From Bifidobacterium miconis (lineage in GTDB: Bacteria; Actinomycetota; Actinomycetes; Actinomycetales; Bifidobacteriaceae), in contig NZ_JAHBBH010000025.1 of NCBI RefSeq assembly GCF_019331735.1, positions 1-34,523 of the forward strand: DNA of 34,523 nt. Direction: 5' to 3'. Shown here piece after piece: positions 17,341 to 24,539 of this stretch. The stretch's first letter is position 1. The number at the start of each line of letters is the position of its first letter. The notes beneath the pieces are model-generated. The model was not told where the DNA came from and did not search any database. It saw nothing but the letters and a program-made list of their open reading frames with translations. The position numbers and the translations under genes were made by a program.

Positions 17341-17695
17341 GTGTGCGGAGTCAAGAGAAGCCGTGAACGGATACGGGGCTGCCACGACACTCCGGCGGAG
17401 TCGGGGAAGCGCACACAATGCGACAGCGAACCGGTTCGATTCGCGCATGATATTGCTGTTTTGGTGCGTTTGATCAGGGCTAACGAACACTTGCGCAAAA
17501 ATGCGAACATGCGCCCGATGCGGCTTGCGACCGGGGGAGTGCATGACTATCTTATGGAAGTACCAAAACAGAACAGAGCAGAGCCCACAAAGAGTGTATG
17601 GTCACAAAGGACTGTTACGTTGAACGGGCATTGGAAAGACTTACCGTTACGACGATGAAGTTGTGCAGAGATTCTGCCCTAAGCTGCTTTTGGAG
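17341..17695. other. Gene-free stretch ahead of an orphan terminator
   Basis: 355 bp in which I see no protein gene with a ribosome site or coding bias. AT content rises towards the right. Since a strong plus-strand terminator follows, a small RNA transcribed from this stretch is possible, but no promoter is convincing. Confidence 0.35.
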
Positions 17696-17725
17696 AAAAG
17701 GCCCGCCCCATCCGGCGGGCCTTTT
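17696..17725 (+). terminator. Strong rho-independent terminator
   Basis: AAAAGGCCCGCC (17696-17707), six-base loop, GGCGGGCCTTTT (17714-17725), then CGTTTGTGTGTTT. It has an eight-bp GC stem extended by A-T pairs. By symmetry it could work in both directions, but no protein gene ends near it on either strand. Confidence 0.85.
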
Positions 17726-17867
17726 CGTTTGTGTGTTTCTGCCCGGCCCATGAAACGGGAACAGGGCGAATCGTTCCTGCACCATTGGTTCGATCGGGTC
17801 AAACTTACGCGATGGCCTTCGTACCATTGACCGGGAATGTGCCGATGTCTAACGATGTGCGCAACGA

Positions 17868-17925
17868 TGTGGACAGACACGCCGTGATGTGGATAACTCG
17901 GACCATTCGACCACATACCCCGTTT
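17868..17925. promoter_or_regulatory. Shared tad control element, copy 1 (upstream of tadZ)
   Basis: It contains TGTGGACAGACACGCCG, TGTGGATAACTCGG and ACCATTCGACCACATACCCC, all found again before flp at 22261-22325. TGTGGACAG (17868-17876) and TGTGGATAA (17888-17896) resemble DnaA boxes read in reverse. The element ends 40 bp before the tadZ ATG, which has no ribosome site, so a leaderless transcript is possible. Confidence 0.7.
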
Positions 17926-17965
17926 CGGCTGGACAAGCGATGGTGGCGTACGGTTCAATCGGCGC

Positions 17966-19120
17966 ATGAATGTCACCACTGATTCTCCGCGGCGATACTA
18001 TTCACCGCCGCGCACAGCTGTCGACGCGGTCGAGCGGCCGGCATCGCCGGTTGCCGACGCCGGCTACGCGGCCGCGTCATACGATGCGTCGGCCACGGCT
18101 CACGAATCGAACCCATCCGGCCGCACCGAAGCGTCCCAGGGATCCGGGTTCGCGACGGTCCGGCCATATGACCTGCCGCCGCGTGCGTCGTCCACAGCGT
18201 CGGTCTCCGGCATGCTGGCCGGCATGCCCGCGCAGTCCGGCCTCAACTGGCACGACGGGAACGGGCCGGCCATCCGGCCGCAGGCCGCGTATGACCGTGC
18301 CGGTCCTCCGTCGCGATCGCCGCACCTGTCCGTCGACATCGATACGACCTGCCGCAATGTCATCGCATGCACGTCCGCCAGCGGCGGTGCCGGACTGAGC
18401 ACGTTCGCGGCGATGCTTGCCCATCGTCTGGCCGAACGGGGATTGCCCTGCGCGCTGGTCGACGCCGATTTTACGGGCGGCGGGCTCGATATGCTCATCG
18501 GCATCGAAAACGAGGAAGGCGAGCGGTTTGAAACGCTTGATGCGCCGCTTGGTCGTCTCGAAGGTGAGGCGTTGAACCGGGAATTGCCCGAATGGGACGG
18601 TGTGCGCGTGCTGTCTTTTGACCCGTGGAACGGGCCCGTGCCCAACTGGTGGCAGGCGCAGGCCGCGGTGCGTGCGCTGTCGGAGGCGAATCATGCGGTT
18701 ATCGTCGATGCCGGCCGCGGCGAAGCGTTGCATGGCATTGCGGAGATCGGCGACGCCGCACAACTGGTCGTCGTGGAACTCAGCGTGCTTGGATTGGCCC
18801 GGGCCAGCAGTCACATCGGCCGTTTGCGAGAGCGGGTCAGCGGCGATGATGTCATCGGTGACCGCCGCTCGACGCCGTTCGTGGTGGGCATTGCGCCGCG
18901 CGGCACCGCCAAGGGAACCGGCGTGGTCGACGTTCGTGAAGCGGCCGATTACCTGGGTCTGGAGATTGCCGGTCCGGTCAAGGCCAACCGGCGGCTGTGC
19001 TCGGACATCCTGTCCGGTTTGGGGATTCGCTTGGGCAGTCGCGCCACGCGGCGCACGGTCGACCGGGCCGCCGGCTGGGCCGAAAGTTTGCTGGGCGGCG
19101 GAACGAGGTCGGCACGATGA
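17966..19120 (+). CDS. tadZ: TadZ/CpaE-like pilus localisation ATPase
   Basis: 384 aa, MinD/ParA-fold protein of the actinobacterial CpaE-like type, which places the Tad secretion machine in the cell. Residues 1-125 are a disordered Pro/Ser/Ala-rich leader. The ATPase domain follows: a deviant Walker A SASGGAGLST (137-146) that lacks the catalytic lysine, then CALVDADFTGGGLDM (162-176), AVIVDAGRG and a C-terminal region with VVGIAPRG and GPVKANRRL. Absence of the lysine is common in TadZ proteins and suggests nucleotide binding without normal hydrolysis. It overlaps tadA by ATGA. The ATG has no ribosome site. Confidence 0.88.
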   Translation: MNVTTDSPRRYYSPPRTAVDAVERPASPVADAGYAAASYDASATAHESNPSGRTEASQGSGFATVRPYDLPPRASSTASVSGMLAGMPAQSGLNWHDGNGPAIRPQAAYDRAGPPSRSPHLSVDIDTTCRNVIACTSASGGAGLSTFAAMLAHRLAERGLPCALVDADFTGGGLDMLIGIENEEGERFETLDAPLGRLEGEALNRELPEWDGVRVLSFDPWNGPVPNWWQAQAAVRALSEANHAVIVDAGRGEALHGIAEIGDAAQLVVVELSVLGLARASSHIGRLRERVSGDDVIGDRRSTPFVVGIAPRGTAKGTGVVDVREAADYLGLEIAGPVKANRRLCSDILSGLGIRLGSRATRRTVDRAAGWAESLLGGGTRSAR

Positions 19121-20388
19121 ATGCAACGACAAGCGGAATGATGCCTCATGATGTGACGCCGGCTGGGGTGGTCGAGGCAGCCGGAGTGGTCGGGACGCAA
19201 GTGGTCGACTCGCGGCATGCCGTGGAGCGCGCTGTGTGCCGGTCTCCGGCCGGTTATGACCGCGGTTCTGCGGTGGCGGTTCGTCCGAGACGGGTCGAAC
19301 CGTTCGATGGTGCGGCGAATCCCGTGGCCGGAGGTGTGTCGGGGCGAGCGGATCGCACGGGGCGCGCCAATGCCGGTATTGGTCGGAGAATCATGTTTGG
19401 TCCGTTGGAAGCATTGGCGGCCGATGCCGCGGTGACGGACGCGGCCGTGACCTGTGACGGGTTGGTATGGGCCGACCGCGGGGGAGGCATGCGGCGGTGG
19501 GAGCCGCCCGTGCCGTTCTCGTCGCCGACGATGGTGCGCGATTATGCGGTGCAGCTTGCCGCACAGCTTGGCCGCCGGCTTGACGATGCGTGTCCGATTG
19601 CGGACGCGTCATCGCCCGATGGCGTACGCGTGCACGCGGTGATCGCGCCGCTCGTGCCGCAGGGCGCGGCGATTTCCATCAGATTTCCCGCGCGCTCGCC
19701 GCCGCGATTGGAATCGTTGTGCGCGCAAGGGCTGTTTCCTGGGCTGTGGTTTCCGATCCTGTGCTCGCTGGTGGACCGACGGGCGACGTTGCTGGTGACC
19801 GGCGGCACTGGGGCTGGCAAGACCACGCTGCTCAAGGCGTTGCTCGGCCGATGCGCCGCGAACGAACGCATCGTCACCGTGGAGGAAGTGCGCGAGCTGG
19901 GGGAGTTCGGGGGCGGCAATCGGGTGTCGCTGGTCACGCGCGAATCCAACGTGGAGGGCGCGGGCGCGGTCGGTCTGCCGGATCTGGTCAAGGCCACGTT
20001 GCGCATGAGACCGGACCGCGTGGTTCTCGGCGAATGCCGCGGCGAGGAGATCGCCGACCTGCTGCGCGCGTTCAATTCGGGCCATCACGGCGGCATGACG
20101 ACGCTGCATGCGGACAGCGTGGAACGCGTGCCGAACCGTCTGGCGTCGCTCGGCTTGCTTGCCGGGCTGAGCGTGGAAGCGACGGCGATGCTTGCACAGG
20201 ATGCGTTCGATGCGGTGTTTCACGTGAAACGCGATGCGTCGGGGCACCGGTACATCAGCCAGATCGGTTATCTGGAGTCGGATGCCGGCGGGCGATTGTC
20301 CGGTCGCGTCGTCGCGATCTGGGATGGTTCCGGCGCGCCCATGTCCGGCCCGCTGTGGGACGATTTCGCCGACCGGTGGGTGCGTTGA
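19117..20388 (+). CDS. tadA: Tad pilus assembly/secretion ATPase TadA (CpaF)
   Basis: 423 aa. This hexameric cytoplasmic motor powers Flp pilus assembly. Walker A GGTGAGKT is at 229-236, the Asp/Glu box in TVEEVREL, Walker B RVVLGECRG at 301-309 and the His box SGHHGGMTTLHAD at 321-333. The first ~90 residues are low-complexity Gly/Val/Arg-rich and unlike the family. The ATG overlaps the tadZ stop (ATGA), so translation is coupled. A ParB-binding parS sequence lies within the codons for VFHVKR near residues 367-372. Confidence 0.93.
   Translation: MNATTSGMMPHDVTPAGVVEAAGVVGTQVVDSRHAVERAVCRSPAGYDRGSAVAVRPRRVEPFDGAANPVAGGVSGRADRTGRANAGIGRRIMFGPLEALAADAAVTDAAVTCDGLVWADRGGGMRRWEPPVPFSSPTMVRDYAVQLAAQLGRRLDDACPIADASSPDGVRVHAVIAPLVPQGAAISIRFPARSPPRLESLCAQGLFPGLWFPILCSLVDRRATLLVTGGTGAGKTTLLKALLGRCAANERIVTVEEVRELGEFGGGNRVSLVTRESNVEGAGAVGLPDLVKATLRMRPDRVVLGECRGEEIADLLRAFNSGHHGGMTTLHADSVERVPNRLASLGLLAGLSVEATAMLAQDAFDAVFHVKRDASGHRYISQIGYLESDAGGRLSGRVVAIWDGSGAPMSGPLWDDFADRWVR
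20216..20231. promoter_or_regulatory. parS: parS-like ParB binding site inside tadA
   Basis: TGTTTCACGTGAAACG matches the widespread chromosomal parS consensus TGTTTCACGTGAAACA at 15 of 16 positions. The 14-bp palindromic core GTTTCACGTGAAAC (20217-20230) is perfect. ParB nucleates here for chromosome segregation, and parS sites cluster near oriC. It lies in coding sequence, as many parS sites do. Confidence 0.85.
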
Positions 20389-20589
20389 CCGCGGGGCGCG
20401 GTCACCGCTGGCGGACGGTTCCATTGCCGTCGTTCAGTGCATTGGCGGCGGAAAGGGTGATAAAGACCCGTTCCGCCCGCTTCGTTGTCGACGGAAAGAA
20501 AACGGTTGGGTGTCGGTCTTCGGATGTGGACGGCAACTTGGTTTCGTCGCTGAGGACAGGGGAGTTGGGGTCGCCGAAAGGAGACGCGG
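20389..20589. other. tadA-tadB gap
   Basis: 201 bp with no supported gene, unusual in an otherwise overlapping cluster. It could carry an internal promoter or be remnant coding sequence; no hairpin or promoter stands out. Confidence 0.3.
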
Positions 20590-21270
20590 ATGCTATCGAA
20601 GACGATGATCGCGGCGATCGCCATGCTGCTTTCGGTCGTCGCGTGGCCGTATGCCGGCACTGCCGCGACGGATCGTCTGGCTGAGGTCCGAGACACGACG
20701 CAACGTCGCAGCGATACGCGCGGCGCCGTTCATTCCACGTCGTCCGTTCGCGTCGGCATCGCCGCGGTGATCGCCTCCGCGTGTGCCACGCTGCGCGGCG
20801 GCGGGTCGCTGGTACAGGCGTTCGCGGAACAATCGGAACGTGGCTTCGCCGTCCATCGCCTGACCGAGCCGCGCATCCGCGAACTGCTCGCGGAACGCGC
20901 CCTTCCCAAGGAAACGCCGAGCCAGATCAACCGGGTCTCCGCGGAAATCACCGTCGCGGCACGCATCGGCGAACGCCTCGGCTGCCCTGCGGCGAGCTGT
21001 CTCGAAGCGGTCGGCGAAACGTATCGTCGCACGCGCAAGCTGGAGGATCTGCGCACACAGGTGTTCGCCGTGCCCAAGGCAACGATTCGCCTGCTGTCCG
21101 GGCTGCCGGCGGCGGCCATCCTGCTCGGCGAACTGATGGGTTCCCACCCGATCGCGTTCCTGTTCGGATCCGCGCAGGGTCTGCTGTGCCTTGCGCTGGG
21201 CCTGTGCTGCTATATCGCCGGTCTGGCATGGACGCATGCGCTGCTGCGCGGCATGGACTTGACGCCATGA
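20590..21270 (+). CDS. tadB: TadB-like inner-membrane platform protein (T2SS F domain)
   Basis: 226 aa. An N-terminal membrane segment (MIAAIAMLLSVVAWPYAG) is followed by a cytoplasmic type II secretion F-type helical domain (VIASACATLRGGGSLVQAFA, then VSAEITVAARIGERLGCPA) and paired C-terminal membrane helices (about 165-215). This is the short actinobacterial version of TadB, which forms the pilus platform with TadC. AAAGGAG six bases before the ATG defines the start. Confidence 0.82.
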   Translation: MLSKTMIAAIAMLLSVVAWPYAGTAATDRLAEVRDTTQRRSDTRGAVHSTSSVRVGIAAVIASACATLRGGGSLVQAFAEQSERGFAVHRLTEPRIRELLAERALPKETPSQINRVSAEITVAARIGERLGCPAASCLEAVGETYRRTRKLEDLRTQVFAVPKATIRLLSGLPAAAILLGELMGSHPIAFLFGSAQGLLCLALGLCCYIAGLAWTHALLRGMDLTP

Positions 21271-21427
21271 GTCGGCGCGGCCGCTGCTTCTGTTCCCGGC
21301 CGACCGTGAGCCGAAGAGGGAGAAGCGAGGGACGGGGTGCGGGCTTGCAAGTGTCCCGCGCGGACAAGCAAGACGCGTCGGTGGTCGGCGGCGGGAAGGA
21401 ACTCCTGACGTTGCCAATGCCGAATAT

Positions 21428-22087
21428 ATGGGGGTGCGTATGAGTTGCGCGTTGTTGGCTGCCATCGGCACGACGATCGCCGTGCGTCTGCTGTCCGCAG
21501 ACTCTCGCGACTTGGCTGCGGTCGGCCTGCATGCGAGTCGGTCGGCCGCAACCGACGATGCCGATGTCTCGATGGCGCTGGTGCTGGCGTTGCTGACCGT
21601 GGCCGTACGGCAGGGATCGTCCATTCCGAACGCGTTGGATGCGGTGGGCGAAGCGATGGGCGGCGTATGCGGTGATGGTCTGCGACGTGCGGCCGTATCG
21701 CTGCGCGCGGGCGTCGGATGGCATCATGCGTGGCTGGCGGCTCGTGCCGAGGCGGAGAAGGCGATTGCTTATACGACGATTGGTGATGATTCGGGCGGAA
21801 GCCTCCGTGCGAGTCATGCGAGTCGTGCGAATCCCGCAAATAATGCGGTATACGGGCGATTGTTCGATGTGCTGGAGGAAGCGCTGGAACCCGCGTGGCG
21901 GCGTGGCGTATCGCCGATTGCGCGATTGGACGCGGCTGCCGACCAGCTTGACGCCGACGAACGATCCCGCATCGAAGAGGCGGCCGGACGACTGTCCGTG
22001 CGGCTGCTCCTGCCGACGGGACTGTGTTTTCTCCCGGCATTCATCATCGTCGGCGTGGTTCCGGCCATCGCATCTTTCCTGCTGTAG
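21428..22087 (+). CDS. tadC: TadC-like inner-membrane platform protein (T2SS F domain)
   Basis: 219 aa partner of TadB. An N-terminal membrane segment (residues 5-20) precedes LVLALLTVAVRQGSSIPNAL and RAGVGWHHAWLAARAEAEK, the F-domain helices. A variable loop with [15 protein letters not shown] follows, then ARLDAAADQLDADERSR and a long hydrophobic C-terminus ending VPAIASFLL. The ATG at 21440 (four codons in) is an alternative start and has GGGG upstream; the first ATG has no ribosome site. About 157 bp of apparently non-coding DNA separate it from tadB. Confidence 0.8.
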   Translation: MGVRMSCALLAAIGTTIAVRLLSADSRDLAAVGLHASRSAATDDADVSMALVLALLTVAVRQGSSIPNALDAVGEAMGGVCGDGLRRAAVSLRAGVGWHHAWLAARAEAEKAIAYTTIGDDSGGSLRASHASRANPANNAVYGRLFDVLEEALEPAWRRGVSPIARLDAAADQLDADERSRIEEAAGRLSVRLLLPTGLCFLPAFIIVGVVPAIASFLL

Positions 22088-22217
22088 CTGCTTTCCCGGG
22101 CGGCATCGTGCGCTACCGGTCCCGCATACGGCAAACGAGCTCGTCGAATGCGCGTCATGTCGCTGTCGATGAGCGGGCCTCACCCGAGACGCCATCGTGC
22201 TGTGGCAATCCACATCA

Positions 22218-22325
22218 TGTGGATAACGGCATCTCGCGCACCGAAGTTATCCACAACAAATGTGGACAGACACGCCGAGTGTGGACAACTCGGGGGTATC
22301 GATCGACCATTCGACCACATACCCC
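22218..22325. promoter_or_regulatory. Shared tad control element, copy 2, with four DnaA-box-like sites (upstream of flp)
   Basis: DnaA-box-like sequences TGTGGATAA (22218-22226), TTATCCACA (22247-22255), TGTGGACAG (22261-22269) and TGTGGACAA (22280-22288; exact reverse complement of the actinobacterial box TTGTCCACA). From 22261 the sequence repeats the element upstream of tadZ, with about ten extra bases before ACCATTCGACCACATACCCC. The whole 22088-22410 gap (323 bp) holds no gene. Confidence 0.7.
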
Positions 22326-22334
22326 GTTTTTCGC

Positions 22335-22362
22335 TCGACAACATCGCGATTTCGTGCATAGT
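22335..22362 (+). promoter_or_regulatory. Candidate flp promoter
   Basis: TCGACA (22335-22340) and TGCATAGT with -10 CATAGT (22357-22362), 16-bp spacer. It lies 49 bp before the flp start, directly after the shared element. Confidence 0.4.
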
Positions 22363-22410
22363 GGCTGAACCGCGACCAATGGGGGCGCGGACTCGAACGA
22401 AAGGAACGCC

Positions 22411-22698
22411 ATGAGTGATGTATTGCCGATCAATGCCGACGGCCAGGCCGGACTGTTCACCGGCACCAAGCAGCGCATGATGGACCTGTACGTGCGCGGC
22501 AGCTGCGAACTGTACGGACTCGACGCGAAACTGCGCGCGCTCGCAGCCGAACCGGAAGAGGGCGCCGCCACGGCGGAATACGCGATCGTACTGATCGCCG
22601 CCACCGCGTTCGCCGGCGTGCTGATGACCGTGCTCAAATCCGACGCCGCCAAGACGCTGCTCACGAACATCGTCAAAAAGGCCCTGAACGTCGGGTGA
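22411..22698 (+). CDS. flp: Flp-type pilin-like protein (DUF4244-like)
   Basis: 95 aa small prepilin. A prepilin peptidase site sits at G51|A52 with glutamate at +5 (EEGAATAEYAIVL), followed by a single hydrophobic helix (IVLIAATAFAGVLMTVL) and a short basic tail. The 50-residue leader is long for Flp. GAAAGGA upstream of the ATG supports the start. As the first gene of the second tad block, immediately behind the shared element, it is the likely major pilin. No TadV-type prepilin peptidase is encoded in this window, so processing depends on one elsewhere. Confidence 0.85.
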   Translation: MSDVLPINADGQAGLFTGTKQRMMDLYVRGSCELYGLDAKLRALAAEPEEGAATAEYAIVLIAATAFAGVLMTVLKSDAAKTLLTNIVKKALNVG

Positions 22699-23090
22699 CG
22701 ATCATGCGGCGGCGATTGTTCACGTGTATCACCGCCGCGCTGCGACGGGTCGGGAAACCGGCCGACGAGGGAGCCGCCACCGCCGAGTTTGCGGTGGTGC
22801 TCCCCGCCGTCGTGGCCGTGGCGCTGCTGCTGATGTGCCTTGCGCGCACGGTCGTCGTGTCGATGGACTGTCAGGACGCGGCCGCCGCGGCCGCGCGCGA
22901 GTTGGTCGTTGCCGGTGACGATGCCGATCCGTACGGCATGGCTCGCGCGGTCGCCGGCGACGACGTGTCCGTGTCGGTTGCTCGGAACGGCGATCTTGCG
23001 ACCGTGACCGTGCAGTGTCCGGTCGTCCCCGACCCGATCGGCGTGCTGCCGACCAACGTGACCGGCAAGGCGACGGGAGTGCTGTCATGA
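22695..23090 (+). CDS. tadE: TadE-like minor pseudopilin
   Basis: 131 aa. After a basic leader comes DEGAATAEFAVVLPAVVAVALLLM: a prepilin cleavage motif at G26|A27 with glutamate at +5, then the membrane helix. The remainder is a small soluble domain (CQDAAAAAARELVVAGDD ... VTVQCPVVPDPIGVLP). TadE proteins are processed pseudopilins that aid Flp pilus assembly. The GTG start overlaps the flp stop (GTGA); an in-frame ATG lies three codons later at 22704. Confidence 0.83.
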   Translation: MTIMRRRLFTCITAALRRVGKPADEGAATAEFAVVLPAVVAVALLLMCLARTVVVSMDCQDAAAAAARELVVAGDDADPYGMARAVAGDDVSVSVARNGDLATVTVQCPVVPDPIGVLPTNVTGKATGVLS

Positions 23091-23701
23091 CATCGATGAT
23101 GGTGCCCTGGTGCGGAGGCTGCTCGTCGCTGCTGTATGCGCCGGATGGCGTGTCTTTGGCTCGACGGGTTCATGCGGTACTGCCTGCGCGGGCAATGACG
23201 TTGTGCCGCATGCCATGCGTGCGAACCGTTTCGCGTGGCCGTTTGCGCAGTCGCTTGCGCGGGCGGTTGCAGGGTCTGTTGCGCGGGCGGTTGCAGGACT
23301 CTCTGCATCATTGGCTGCGCGGCGCGGATGCTGGTTCGGGCACGGTCGCCGGCGTGATGCTGATCCTGCTGGTTGCGGTGATGCTCAGCGTGGTCGCCGC
23401 GGCCGGCAATCTGCTGGTGTGCCAGACGCGGGCCCGTTCCGCCGCCGATCTTGCGGCGCTGTCGGCGGCGGTCGCATTGCGCGACGGTGTCGACGATCCA
23501 TGTGGCGTCGCGTCGACCGTCGTCTTCTCGTTTGCGCGTGAATTCGCCGGTTCCGGTCTGGGCTCCGGTGATGCGATGCGTCTCGATGACTGCGTGATTG
23601 ACGGCGAAGACATGCAAGTGATCGTCGCCGTCGCTACGCAGGTCCCCTTCGCGCCGCACGTAGAGCGATCCTCCCGCGCCGGCCCTGTCGAATGCGCGTG
23701 A
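23087..23701 (+). CDS. TadE/TadF-like protein of the helicase/secretion neighbourhood type
   Basis: 204 aa. A long Arg-rich N-terminal region (to about residue 80) precedes AGSGTVAGVMLILLVAVMLS, one membrane helix, then RARSAADLAALSAAVAL, the signature of the actinobacterial TadE-like family found beside tad loci. The +5 glutamate of true pseudopilins is missing. The Arg-rich part is encoded by a 24-bp direct repeat (TTGCGCGGGCGGTTGCAGG at 23255 and 23279), giving repeated RGRLQ units. Its ATG overlaps the tadE stop (ATGA). It is the last gene of the tad locus. Confidence 0.78.
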   Translation: MTSMMVPWCGGCSSLLYAPDGVSLARRVHAVLPARAMTLCRMPCVRTVSRGRLRSRLRGRLQGLLRGRLQDSLHHWLRGADAGSGTVAGVMLILLVAVMLSVVAAAGNLLVCQTRARSAADLAALSAAVALRDGVDDPCGVASTVVFSFAREFAGSGLGSGDAMRLDDCVIDGEDMQVIVAVATQVPFAPHVERSSRAGPVECA

Positions 23702-23732
23702 TGCCGCCCGTTCCACGCCAGAAAGGTGATTT

Positions 23733-24077
23733 ATGTATTACAATAATGGAATCGGCGTGAAACGGTCGGCGTTCAAACACGGCGTCCCGTTGGAGGACTC
23801 GATGTATGTGGTGGAGCACTACATGAGGGAGTCTCCCTTGCAGGAAGATCCTCCGAAAGAGCTGCTCTTGGGATTCACTCAGCACGGGGTGGCGTTGGAG
23901 GTGATACTGCTTTACGATGACGGGCGTTGGTGGCTGATTCATTCCATGCCGGTGCGCAAGAAGTACCACAGAATGTTGGAAGGAGGAGCGCGATGGTTTA
24001 CTACCACCACGGTGTACCGATTTATGAGGACTCTGATTTTCCACCTGAAGTGGCCGCTCGGTTTCAAAAGGCAGTAG
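23733..24077 (+). CDS. Toxin-like protein of a toxin-antitoxin pair
   Basis: 114 aa. FKHGVPLEDSMYVVEHYM, LLLGFTQHGVALEVILLYDDGRWWLIHSMPVRKKY resembles small RelE/BrnT-fold toxins common in actinobacteria (K-H-G near the start, a G-x-x-LEV strand, IH-MP-R-KY near the end). Such proteins normally stop soon after the RKKY motif. Here the frame runs on for about 35 further residues and overlaps the downstream gene by 85 bp, so a stop codon may have been lost. GAAAGGTGA upstream gives the start. Base composition is lower in GC than the neighbouring genes, consistent with acquisition. The toxin label is inference. Confidence 0.65.
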   Translation: MYYNNGIGVKRSAFKHGVPLEDSMYVVEHYMRESPLQEDPPKELLLGFTQHGVALEVILLYDDGRWWLIHSMPVRKKYHRMLEGGARWFTTTTVYRFMRTLIFHLKWPLGFKRQ

Positions 24078-24355
24078 AGGAAGCTGAGCGCGGCTACGAT
24101 GTTGAATTTTTGGAACAGCAGCTTAAGGAAGGCAAAGGATGGGCGCGAGATCCCACTCCACAGGAGCGCAAGTGGATCCGCCAGCTGCGTCGCGGCCGCC
24201 CGCTGAAGATCGGACGGGAACGCGCCAGCAAGATCATGCAGTTCCGCATCGACCCGGACGGGGAGCGCCGCGTGAAGCAGTACGCGCAGGAGCACGGCAT
24301 GAAAACGTCCGAGGCGATCCGCGCGCTGATTGACAAGGGGCTCGCCGCAAGCTGA
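23993..24355 (+). CDS. Antitoxin-like ribbon-helix-helix protein
   Basis: 120 aa, read in a different frame from the gene it overlaps. The N-terminal half is an acidic helical segment (YEDSDFPPEVAARFQKAVEEAE, then VEFLEQQLKEGKGW) that could bind the toxin. The C-terminal 45 residues form a ribbon-helix-helix DNA-binding domain: IMQFRIDPDGERRVKQYA then MKTSEAIRALIDKGL. GGAAGGAGGAG four bases before the ATG is one of the best ribosome sites in the window. Toxin-first order with an RHH antitoxin resembles brnTA-type operons, which repress themselves. Confidence 0.75.
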   Translation: MVYYHHGVPIYEDSDFPPEVAARFQKAVEEAERGYDVEFLEQQLKEGKGWARDPTPQERKWIRQLRRGRPLKIGRERASKIMQFRIDPDGERRVKQYAQEHGMKTSEAIRALIDKGLAAS

Positions 24356-24539
24356 TCCTCATTGCCGTGTGCGGCACGTCGGGGTCGGAGCGGGATTGGC
24401 GGCGCCAAGAGCCGCGCTGTCGCTGGAAGTCGGGGGATGCCGACATCGTGCAGGCGGCTGCATCGCGGACGACGATGCGGTGAGAGTTGTCGGAATACGC
24501 CACTGGCATATATGCCGTGGGTTGGTTTATGGTGACGGT

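Noticed and set aside
17420..17460. tRNA-like T-arm (GGTTCGATTC)
   Set aside because: The stem and seven-base loop do not fit, and no acceptor, D or anticodon arms can be built around it.
16998..17658. Small open frames over the 104-bp repeats and the following stretch
   Set aside because: Repeated peptides appear in successive frames because the period is not a multiple of three; no ribosome sites or coding bias.
17655..17753. A 32-codon leader-peptide-like frame (starting MKLCRDSALSC) running through the terminator
   Set aside because: No run of codons for one amino acid, only one Trp, no ribosome site and no biosynthetic gene downstream.
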